Below are positions 1 through 4,333 of a stretch of DNA of 5,020 bases, piece by piece. The stretch is from NCBI GenBank assembly GCA_013138855.1, contig WTBX01000066.1:1-5020 (forward strand). The letters are read 5' to 3'. Source of the DNA: Methylococcaceae bacterium (lineage in GTDB: Bacteria; Pseudomonadota; Gammaproteobacteria; Methylococcales; Methylomonadaceae). How positions within the stretch are numbered: position 1 is the stretch's first letter; every line of letters starts with the position of its first letter. The position numbers and the translations under genes are program-made. Under the pieces are notes generated by a model, which was given only the letters and a program-made list of their open reading frames with translations, was not told the DNA's origin and did not search any database.

Positions 1-107
1 CTGCAAAATTTGCCATATCGGGTGTCATTAATAGACACATATTAAGTTTTTTTTCTTGTCGGCTCATTGTCTTCTTATCGTCTTTAATTGCTGTAGTTGT
101 CTATTGT

Positions 108-134
108 CCACGAAAAACAGGAAAAGACACGAAC
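108..134 (+). repeat. CACGAAA-type short dispersed repeat
   Basis: The sequence is built from CCACGAAA, an imperfect AACAGGAAA unit and GACACGAAC, which resembles a run of degenerate CACGAAA units. A related copy lies in reverse orientation at 1748-1765, where the minus strand reads CCCACGAAAGACGCGAAC. A shorter CCACGAAAA is on the minus strand at 457-465. Both longer copies are in non-coding DNA. No function is inferred. Confidence 0.45.
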
Positions 135-163
135 ATTTTATTTTTGGGGAGTCACGATTAAAA

Positions 164-210
164 GACTGGCGGCAAGCTGAAGGGCGAAGCCCTTTAGTTT
201 GCTGCCAGTC
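164..210 (+). repeat. 47-nt hairpin repeat, copy 1 (REP-like)
   Basis: Arms 164-185 and 189-210 pair over all 22 positions around a GAA loop (186-188). Nineteen pairs are Watson-Crick and three are G-T (171/203, 176/198, 179/195), so the full stem forms only on the plus strand, as RNA or single-stranded DNA. It is followed by CCCAT. It forms an inverted pair with copy 2 at 241-287. The size and head-to-head pairing recall REP/BIME elements, but the GTAG-type tetranucleotide typical of classical REPs is not seen beside it. A T-tract is missing, so a simple intrinsic terminator is unlikely. Confidence 0.75.
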
Positions 211-240
211 CCCATGCTCCATATTAATGTATTTAATGGG

Positions 241-287
241 GACTGGCAGCTACCCAAAAGACTACGTCTTTCAGGTAGCCGCCAGTC
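241..287 (-). repeat. 47-nt hairpin repeat, copy 2 (inverted)
   Basis: Arms 241-262 and 266-287 surround a 3-nt loop. Read on the minus strand this copy matches copy 1 at 37 of 47 positions. Its three non-Watson-Crick positions are G-T only on the minus strand (A-C on the plus strand), so it has the opposite orientation to copy 1. Four stem positions differ from copy 1 on both sides with pairing kept. The inverted repeat extends outward from the shared centre through CCCAT (211-215) and ATGGG (236-240), leaving a 20-bp spacer at 216-235. Confidence 0.75.
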
Positions 288-296
288 TTAGGGAGA

Positions 297-442
297 GCAT
301 CCTTCATTCAGCTTAAAAAGTAGTTTACACTTTATTTTTAAAAAGTTACGCGGAGTAAATAGCTTTAGCTATTTTCGTGACTCGCCAATAGCTAAAGCTA
401 TTGGACTCCGATTTAAACTATAAACCGAAAAATGAAGGATGC
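297..442. mobile_element. MITE-like 146-bp inverted-repeat element (candidate)
   Basis: The ends are perfect 12-bp inverted repeats, GCATCCTTCATT (297-308) and AATGAAGGATGC (431-442). Nested inside are TAGTTTA (321-327) with TAAACTA (414-420) and the palindromic block 351-410. No open reading frame of useful size lies inside, and no target-site duplication is evident in the immediate flanks. It may be a non-autonomous mobile element, or simply a compound palindrome. It lies 30 bp past the yqaA stop codon, so it could also help to end that transcript. Nothing here identifies a transposase family. Confidence 0.4.
351..410. repeat. Nested palindrome with CTTTAG/CTAAAG centres
   Basis: The outer arms are CGGAGT (351-356) and ACTCCG (405-410). 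Inside them AATAGCTTTAGCTATT (358-373) is the exact reverse complement of 387-402. Each of these 16-mers is itself an inverted repeat (AATAGCT, two central bases, AGCTATT). The block can therefore form either one long stem with a 13-nt loop or two small hairpins. The same architecture with a different, GC-rich stem occurs at 4138-4240. Confidence 0.75.
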
Positions 443-472
443 CGAAAATTTAATGCTTTTCGTGGATATTTT

Positions 473-1054
473 CTAAGCGTGTAAGTACTTATAAACACCA
501 ATGCCAATAACTAATAAAATCACCGTTGCCCAGCCGATTATATCCATATATTGACGCAATTTTGATTCAAGTTTTTCGCCTCCCGCAGCCAATAACATTG
601 CCACCAGAAAAAACCTCGCGCCTCGTCCAATCAAAGATGCAACAATAAACGGCAAGAAAAACATTTGCAATGCTCCCGCTGCTATCGTAAAAACTTTATA
701 GGGGATAGGTGAAAAACCCGCAATAAAAATCGCCCAAAATCCCCAATCTTTAAACCAAGATTCAGCGAGCAAATATTTATCCCAATAATGTGTGCTTTGT
801 AACCAAGGTGCTATGGAATCAAATAAAAAATAACCGATAGCATACCCGAACATCCCGCCTAAAACTGAGGCGATGGTTGTCCATAAAGCAAAATTAAAGG
901 CTTTTTTAGGCTGCGCTAACGACATTGGCGCGAGCATTACATCGGGAGGAATAGGAAAAAAGGAAGATTCTGCAAAGCTTAGGGCAAATAAATATTTGCT
1001 AGCATGACGATGTTTAGACCAGCCTAAAGCTTTGTCGTAAAGTTTTTGAAACAT
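473..1054 (-). CDS. YqaA/DedA-family inner membrane protein
   Basis: This is a 193-residue integral membrane protein of the YqaA branch of the DedA/SNARE-associated (VTT) family. Family members act in the inner membrane and are linked to membrane homeostasis and lipid or ion handling, but this branch has no settled biochemical function. Visible landmarks are the N-terminal FAESSFFPIPPDVML segment (27-41, with E29), a hydrophobic segment around 54-82 rich in Gly, the hallmark AGFSPIPYKVFTIAAG at 112-127, the G143-R144 pair in LIGRGARFFLV, and a C-terminal transmembrane helix at about 172-190 ending in YKYLHA. Length and start match the family. No Shine-Dalgarno sequence precedes the ATG: the ten bases upstream read AATCATCCC on the coding strand. 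An FNR-like palindrome lies 36 bp upstream, and the cytochrome c gene is 128 bp upstream on the same strand. Assignment to the family is firm; the role is not. Confidence 0.92.
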   Translation of the reverse strand: MFQKLYDKALGWSKHRHASKYLFALSFAESSFFPIPPDVMLAPMSLAQPKKAFNFALWTTIASVLGGMFGYAIGYFLFDSIAPWLQSTHYWDKYLLAESWFKDWGFWAIFIAGFSPIPYKVFTIAAGALQMFFLPFIVASLIGRGARFFLVAMLLAAGGEKLESKLRQYMDIIGWATVILLVIGIGVYKYLHA

Positions 1055-1060
1055 GGGATG

Positions 1061-1119
1061 ATTATCAATGGAGAATTGATAATGGGCAATTGATAATTAT
1101 CAATTTTAAATTATCAATT
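1061..1119. repeat. Cluster of five ATTATCAAT 9-mers
   Basis: The 9-mer ATTATCAAT or its reverse complement ATTGATAAT occurs five times in 58 bp: 1061-1069 (forward), 1075-1083 and 1089-1097 (reverse), 1096-1104 and 1110-1118 (forward). The starts 1061, 1075 and 1089 are 14 bp apart, and so are 1096 and 1110. The two central copies overlap to make a perfect 18-bp palindrome at 1088-1105. The cluster fills the space between the cytochrome terminator-like hairpin and the yqaA start codon. It may be a regulator-binding array or a small AT-rich repeat. Confidence 0.7.
1090..1103 (-). promoter_or_regulatory. FNR/ANR-like binding site upstream of yqaA
   Basis: The sequence TTGATAATTATCAA is an exact match to the FNR-type consensus TTGAT-N4-ATCAA. 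On the minus strand a GATAAT hexamer (1066-1061) fits a -10 element. That would place transcription start at about 1054, the A of the yqaA ATG, and the centre of the palindrome at -42.5, within a base of the -41.5 of class II FNR activation. The absence of a Shine-Dalgarno sequence agrees with a leaderless message. The caveat is that this site lies in a repeat cluster of the same 9-mer, so the match may be fortuitous. Confidence 0.4.
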
Positions 1120-1139
1120 AGAAGGGGATATTTGAGGAT

Positions 1140-1169
1140 AGATAACACCTCAGGGGTGAGGTGTTATCT
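1140..1169 (-). terminator. Hairpin downstream of the cytochrome c gene
   Basis: A perfect 13-bp stem (1140-1152 with 1157-1169) encloses a 4-nt loop, CCCC on the minus strand. It begins 13 bp after the cytochrome c stop codon. No U-run follows on the minus strand (the sequence continues ATCCTC), so it is not a textbook intrinsic terminator. It may instead protect the 3' end of a processed message or terminate imperfectly. The position between two same-strand genes suggests that yqaA has its own promoter. Confidence 0.45.
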
Positions 1170-1182
1170 TATTAACTTAAAC

Positions 1183-1518
1183 TTATTTGCTTAAGAAAGT
1201 GTAAACAGCATCAATCGCTTCTTCTTCAGATAAGCCTGCTTTTTTAACAGGTTTGATTCCCATGATTGTTGCGATAGCTTTAGGCATACCGTTTTTGCCT
1301 TCTTTTAAAACAGTACCAAAAGTAGCACGATCTAATTTACCTGCTTTTATTAAGTCAGCTAATTGTGGGTTAGACGCGATGTCATGACAAGCACCACAAC
1401 CACGACCGAAAGCGCGGTCATAGATTTTTTTACCCACTTTTGCATCGCCTTCTGCCATTGACGGACTGCTTAAACCGATTAAAGTCATTGCTGCTGTTGC
1501 GATTAATAATTTTTTCAT
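1183..1518 (-). CDS. Periplasmic class I monoheme cytochrome c
   Basis: This 111-residue protein is a small secreted electron carrier. It begins with a Sec signal peptide: MKK, a hydrophobic stretch of about 14 residues, and a likely cleavage after SMA at residue 22, leaving a mature protein of about 89 residues. The single haem-attachment motif is CGACH (C41, C44, H45). M78 in the GKNGMPK segment is the probable distal iron ligand, as in class I cytochromes. The C-terminal LSEEEAIDAVYTFLSK is the usual closing helix. A purine-rich GAGAGAG lies just upstream of the ATG and can serve as ribosome binding site. The gene lies 268 bp after cysG on the same strand and probably has its own promoter. 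The partner oxidoreductase cannot be told from the sequence, and the protein does not carry a second haem motif or a membrane anchor. Confidence 0.93.
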   Translation of the reverse strand: MKKLLIATAAMTLIGLSSPSMAEGDAKVGKKIYDRAFGRGCGACHDIASNPQLADLIKAGKLDRATFGTVLKEGKNGMPKAIATIMGIKPVKKAGLSEEEAIDAVYTFLSK

Positions 1519-1588
1519 CTTCTACTCTCTCTATTTGTGATTGAAATTAGGGCTATTGATAGCAAATAGCTCTGTTAAAACATAAACC

Positions 1589-1622
1589 TGCAAAGGATAG
1601 GTAATTTTGCAAGAAAATTCAA
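1589..1622 (-). promoter_or_regulatory. Possible promoter and dyad of the cytochrome c gene
   Basis: On the minus strand TTGAAT (1622-1617) and TATCCT (1599-1594) are separated by 17 bp, giving 4 of 6 matches to each sigma-70 hexamer. Transcription would start near 1587, with a leader of about 70 nt before the cytochrome c ATG. The inverted repeat TGCAAA (1589-1594) with TTTGCA (1606-1611) overlaps the -10 and spacer, which is where a repressor operator could lie. The match is modest and such AT-rich DNA yields chance hits. Confidence 0.25.
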
Positions 1623-1747
1623 CACTTTTGTTAAATTTTTAATGATTTTATTAACTTATGATGCCTATTTTTTCCAATGCGAGGTTATTTTTATTTAATT
1701 CGCCTGAACCATGACTGAATTGTTGTTTGATATTCAGCTATGTCAAT

Positions 1748-1765
1748 GTTCGCGTCTTTCGTGGG
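1748..1765 (-). repeat. CACGAAA-type short repeat, reverse copy
   Basis: On the minus strand this reads CCCACGAAAGACGCGAAC, closely resembling the copy at 108-134 apart from the missing middle unit. It lies in the spacer between cysG and the cytochrome c gene, 22 bp past the cysG stop codon. No role is inferred. Confidence 0.4.
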
Positions 1766-1771
1766 TAAAAA

Positions 1772-1791
1772 CTTAATTTTAATGAATTAAG
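1772..1791 (-). terminator. Weak AU-rich stem at the cysG 3' end
   Basis: On the minus strand CTTAAT (1791-1786) pairs with ATTAAG (1777-1772) around an 8-nt loop, directly followed by TTTTT. The stem overlaps the cysG stop codon. The geometry is that of an intrinsic terminator, but the stem is short and nearly all A-U, so efficiency would be poor. Confidence 0.22.
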
Positions 1792-3169
1792 CTTTAAACC
1801 ACGCTAACTTATCATGTAGGCTAACGACTGTACCAATAATAATTAGTGTAGGCGGTTTTATATCTTCATTAACCAGCATTTGCGGCAAGGTTGCTAATGT
1901 GCCACTAATGACTCGTTGATGTATTGTTGTTCCTTGTTGAACAATGGCAATCGGATGGTCAGGTGAACTGCCGTGTTCAATTAAGCGACTACAAATTTTT
2001 TCCAGCCCCACAAGCCCCATATAAATAACGATGGTTTGATTAGGCGCGACTAATTGCTTCCAATTTAAATTAATCGAACCATCTTTTAAATGTCCTGTTA
2101 CAAAGGTGCAAGATTGCGCATGATCTCTATGAGTGAGAGGAATCCCCGCATAAGTCGCACATCCAGAAGCAGCCGTAATACCAGGGACTACTTGAAAACT
2201 AATGCCTTGTTCCATCAAGGTTTCAATTTCTTCGCCACCGCGCCCAAAAATAAACGGATCACCGCCTTTTAAACGCACCACACGTTTACCTTGTTTGGCG
2301 AGGTTGGCTAATAATTCATTAATAGATTCTTGCGGTAGACTGTGATTATCACGTTTTTTACCCACATAAATTTTTTCAGAATCTCTACGTGCTAACTCCA
2401 GAATTTCTGGGGAAACCAAACGATCATAAACCACGACATCAGCTTGTTGCATTAAACGCAAGGCTCTAAAGGTTAATAAATCTGGATCCCCTGGCCCTGC
2501 ACCGACTAAATAAACTTCGCCTTTAACGACCGAACCCTCTGTATTTTTCAGGTTTTCTTCTAATAATGCTTCGGCTTGTTGCGATTTTCCTGAAAAAACT
2601 AATTCAGCCACCGCACCTTGCAAGGTGTGTTCCCAAAAAATGCGACGCTGTGAAGCTTGAGTGATATTTTTCTTAACCGAGTCTCTAAATTTTTCCGCCA
2701 ATTGTGCGAGTTGACCAAATTGCGCGGGAACAACCGATTCTATTTTTGCTCTTAATAAACGCGCTAACACAGGAGAAACGCCACCCGTAGAAACCGCCGC
2801 AATCACAGGTGAGCGGTCTATAATCGCAGGAAAGATAAAACTACACAATTGAGGATTATCAACCACATTAACCAAAATCCTTTTTTCCGTACAGATTTTC
2901 GCCACGCTTTCATTTAAAGCCTGATTATCGGTGGCTGAAACCACCAAATGATAATCACTGACATCATCAGGTGAAAATGATTTGTTAAGCAAGGTTAGCG
3001 CATTATTTTTTTCCATCGCTTTAACGGTTTCGCCAAATTGTTCTGCAATCACGGTGATGTTTGCGTTGGCTTTAGCTAATAAATTAATCTTACGCGCAGC
3101 CACTTCTCCGCCACCAATAACAAGGCAAGGTTGCTGCTTTAAATTTAAAAAAATGGGGAAGTAGTCCAT
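1787..3169 (-). CDS. cysG: Siroheme synthase CysG (trifunctional)
   Basis: CysG converts uroporphyrinogen III to siroheme, the prosthetic group of sulfite and nitrite reductases, in the cytoplasm. The 460 residues cover both modules. The N-terminal CysGB part (about 1-210) has the NAD-binding GGGEVAARK at 19-27, the catalytic D104 in NVVD, and STGGVSPVLARLLR at 127-140; it performs precorrin-2 oxidation and iron insertion. The C-terminal SUMT methyltransferase (about 216-460) shows VGAGPGDPDLLT (222-233), YDRLVS with D249, K271 in VGKK, the SAM-site GGDPFIFGRGGEE (302-314), PGITAASG (329-336) and YMGL (383-386). Length and start agree with enteric CysG (457 residues). Residue 128, the phosphoserine position of the Salmonella enzyme, is threonine. 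The gene is divergent from a TusA-family gene and lies upstream of the cytochrome c gene. Confidence 0.97.
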   Translation of the reverse strand: MDYFPIFLNLKQQPCLVIGGGEVAARKINLLAKANANITVIAEQFGETVKAMEKNNALTLLNKSFSPDDVSDYHLVVSATDNQALNESVAKICTEKRILVNVVDNPQLCSFIFPAIIDRSPVIAAVSTGGVSPVLARLLRAKIESVVPAQFGQLAQLAEKFRDSVKKNITQASQRRIFWEHTLQGAVAELVFSGKSQQAEALLEENLKNTEGSVVKGEVYLVGAGPGDPDLLTFRALRLMQQADVVVYDRLVSPEILELARRDSEKIYVGKKRDNHSLPQESINELLANLAKQGKRVVRLKGGDPFIFGRGGEEIETLMEQGISFQVVPGITAASGCATYAGIPLTHRDHAQSCTFVTGHLKDGSINLNWKQLVAPNQTIVIYMGLVGLEKICSRLIEHGSSPDHPIAIVQQGTTIHQRVISGTLATLPQMLVNEDIKPPTLIIIGTVVSLHDKLAWFKA

Positions 3170-3204
3170 TGTTGATATAATTCTTTAATTTTTCTGAAGA
3201 CACT

Positions 3205-3235
3205 ATTATAAGCGTTGTTGCTACGCTTGAGACAA
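3205..3235 (-). promoter_or_regulatory. Possible cysG promoter
   Basis: On the minus strand a perfect TATAAT (3210-3205) is preceded by TTGTCT (3235-3230) at 19 bp, longer than the preferred 17. Start would be near 3198, giving a leader of about 30 nt. The -35 box touches the ribosome-binding area of the divergent TusA-family gene. A second TATAAT lies on the plus strand at 3176-3181 without a clear -35. The region must hold both divergent promoters because it is the only spacer. Confidence 0.3.
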
Positions 3236-3238
3236 AAT

Positions 3239-3469
3239 ATGATTGAATTTGATTTAGAAGTTGATGCGATTGGTTTGCACTGTCCTTTACCGTTATTACG
3301 TTTAAAAAAGGCGATGCAGGAAATTGAAAGCGAACAAGTGGTTAAAATAATTGCCACCGACCCCGCTGCTCATTTGGATATTGGCGTGTATAGCGACCAA
3401 GTCGGTCATCAGATTATTGATTATAAAAAAGCCGATGACCAGCAGGTTTTTTATATTAAAAAGAAGTAA
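3239..3469 (+). CDS. TusA-family sulfurtransferase (sulfur carrier)
   Basis: This 76-residue cytoplasmic protein belongs to the TusA/SirA/YeeD family. Its members carry sulfur as a persulfide on one conserved cysteine and deliver it to tRNA thiolation, molybdenum cofactor synthesis or, in sulfur oxidisers, oxidative sulfur pathways. The family signature is clear: D9-A-x-G12-L, then CPLP with the reactive C15, an amphipathic helix at 18-30, and the ATDPAAHLDI core (39-48) followed by GH at 56-57. The ATG at 3239 is preferred over an in-frame TTG at 3215 because it gives the normal family N-terminus ahead of the first strand; TTGAGA upstream is only a weak ribosome binding site. The hydrolase gene starts 5 bp downstream, so the two are very likely cotranscribed. 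CPLP rather than the CPEP of E. coli TusA means it may be a paralogue, so no symbol is given. Confidence 0.9.
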   Translation: MIEFDLEVDAIGLHCPLPLLRLKKAMQEIESEQVVKIIATDPAAHLDIGVYSDQVGHQIIDYKKADDQQVFYIKKK

Positions 3470-3474
3470 CTGAT

Positions 3475-4134
3475 ATGTCCTTGGCCTCTAGCGAAGTGGT
3501 GATTTTATTACATGGCTTAGCGAGAAGCGCGGCCTCTATGAAAAAGATGGAGGCGGCTTTAAAGCGTGAGGGATATTTGACCTTAAATTGTGATTATCCT
3601 TCACGCGTGGATTCTGTCGAAGTCTTAGCAGAAGAGACGATTTCACAGGCTCTTTTGAGCTGTGAGCGTGAATATAAGCCGACCAAAATTCATTTTGTAA
3701 CCCATTCTATGGGCGGAATTTTAGTTCGTTATTATTTAAGCAAGCATAATATTGCTAATCTTGGGCGCGTGGTGATGTTAAGTCCTCCGAATAAAGGCAG
3801 TGAAATTGTCGAAAAATTGGGGCATTTACGCGTGTATAAATGGCTAAATGGTATTGCGGGACAGCAAATTGGCGCAAGTGCTGATAGCTTGCCAAATCGT
3901 TTAGGCGCGGTGAATTACGAAGTGGGCGTGATTATCGGTAATAAAAGTATTAATCTTTTATTATCTTTATTAATTGACGGTGCAAATGATGGCAAGGTTT
4001 CGGTTGCTAGAGCTAAAGTGGAAGGTATGAGTGACTTTTTAGTGATGCCTGTTTGTCATCCTGTGATTATGCGTAGTCAGAAAGTGATTAGTCAGACTTG
4101 TGCTTTTTTAAAGCAAGGGCAATTTCAGAGATAA
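3475..4134 (+). CDS. Alpha/beta hydrolase, lipase-like
   Basis: This 219-residue protein has the alpha/beta hydrolase fold and resembles small cytosolic lipase/esterase-like proteins of gammaproteobacteria. The oxyanion loop is LLHGLARSAASM (11-22), and the first part of the fold ends in the CDYPSR strand (39-44). The nucleophile elbow is VTHSMGG (75-81) with S78, followed by VRYYL. The probable acid is D172 in DGANDGKVSV (168-177), and the probable catalytic histidine is H195 in MPVCHPVIMR. The elbow starts with Thr where Gly is usual (GHSMGG). No signal peptide or membrane segment is visible, so it should act in the cytoplasm. It lies 5 bp after the TusA-family gene, with AAGAAG as a weak ribosome binding site inside that gene's end. 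The substrate is unknown, and the pairing with a sulfur carrier does not by itself reveal it. Confidence 0.88.
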   Translation: MSLASSEVVILLHGLARSAASMKKMEAALKREGYLTLNCDYPSRVDSVEVLAEETISQALLSCEREYKPTKIHFVTHSMGGILVRYYLSKHNIANLGRVVMLSPPNKGSEIVEKLGHLRVYKWLNGIAGQQIGASADSLPNRLGAVNYEVGVIIGNKSINLLLSLLIDGANDGKVSVARAKVEGMSDFLVMPVCHPVIMRSQKVISQTCAFLKQGQFQR

Positions 4135-4137
4135 TTA

Positions 4138-4240
4138 GGAACCGCGACTTTAGTCGCGGAAACGGTCATAAATTCCACCGAGGTTTAAAAGTAAAGTTAC
4201 CGTGTATTTTTAATGCTTCCGCGACTAAAGTCGCGGTTCC
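4138..4240. repeat. 103-bp inverted repeat with palindromic 24-bp arms
   Basis: Arms 4138-4161 and 4217-4240 are perfect reverse complements over 24 bp. Each contains the palindrome CCGCGACTTTAGTCGCGG (4142-4159) or its complement with AAAG at the centre (4219-4236), so each arm can also fold on itself. A further ACGGT (4162-4166) and ACCGT (4199-4203) pair inside. The element begins 3 bp after the hydrolase stop codon and is far more GC-rich in its arms than its surroundings. It may terminate or stabilise the tusA-hydrolase message, though no U-run follows, or be a non-autonomous mobile repeat. The design matches the block at 351-410. Confidence 0.75.
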
Positions 4241-4323
4241 AAATTTCGTGAGGGAACGAAAAAAAATATCTGTACATCCAACAAACAACTGAGTAAAACG
4301 GTTCTATACCATATCAAGTTGTA

Positions 4324-4328
4324 GGAGG
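4324..4328 (+). promoter_or_regulatory. Strong ribosome binding site of ppsA
   Basis: GGAGG, within AGGAGGT, lies 5 nt before the ATG at 4334. It is the only near-perfect Shine-Dalgarno sequence in the window and fixes the ppsA start. No convincing promoter hexamers were found in the AT-rich 4241-4320 stretch. Confidence 0.8.
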
Positions 4329-4333
4329 TTGTC

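Larger units (their letters stand above)
1..472. other. Repeat-rich intergenic region, no supported gene
   Basis: No convincing coding sequence is visible here. The longest plus-strand reading frame (56-316) begins with TTG, has no ribosome binding site and runs straight through two hairpin repeats, so it is taken as spurious. At the extreme left, frame 1 stays open for 14 codons and stops at 43-45. This could be the tail of a gene entering from outside, and a short stem (GTGTC 22-26 with GACAC 34-38) lies inside it, with a run of eight T at 47-54. The evidence is too thin to call a CDS or a terminator. The rest consists of the repeats listed separately. The region is downstream of the minus-strand yqaA gene. 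Confidence 0.6.

Noticed and set aside
1..45. Possible C-terminal tail of a gene entering from the left, frame 1, stop at 43-45
   Set aside because: Only 14 codons are visible with nothing recognisable, and other frames are also open at the edge.
22..54. Stem GTGTC/GACAC followed by eight T as an intrinsic terminator
   Set aside because: The stem has only 5 bp and the T-run begins 8 nt after it, so the geometry does not fit.
56..316. 86-codon plus-strand reading frame starting with TTG
   Set aside because: It runs through both hairpin repeats and the edge of the next element, has no ribosome binding site and gives a Cys/Ser-rich protein of no recognisable family.
1061..1119. CRISPR-like array
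   Set aside because: The units are 9 bp, AT-rich, in mixed orientation and partly overlapping, with 5-bp gaps and no spacer-sized inserts.
1711..1776. 21-codon plus-strand ORF starting ATGACTGAATTG between cysG and the cytochrome gene
   Set aside because: No ribosome binding site, no recognisable product, and it includes the CACGAAA-type repeat; too short to support.
2090..2272. Plus-strand reading frame opposite cysG
   Set aside because: It is antisense to the conserved SUMT domain and shows no family features.
3145..3357. Minus-strand reading frame overlapping the cysG start and the TusA-family gene
   Set aside because: It is antisense to the CPLP motif region of a clear gene; its protein sequence is unlike any family I know.
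4098..4292. Plus-strand frame covering the 103-bp inverted repeat
   Set aside because: It is produced by the repeat itself, overlaps the hydrolase end in another frame and has no ribosome binding site.
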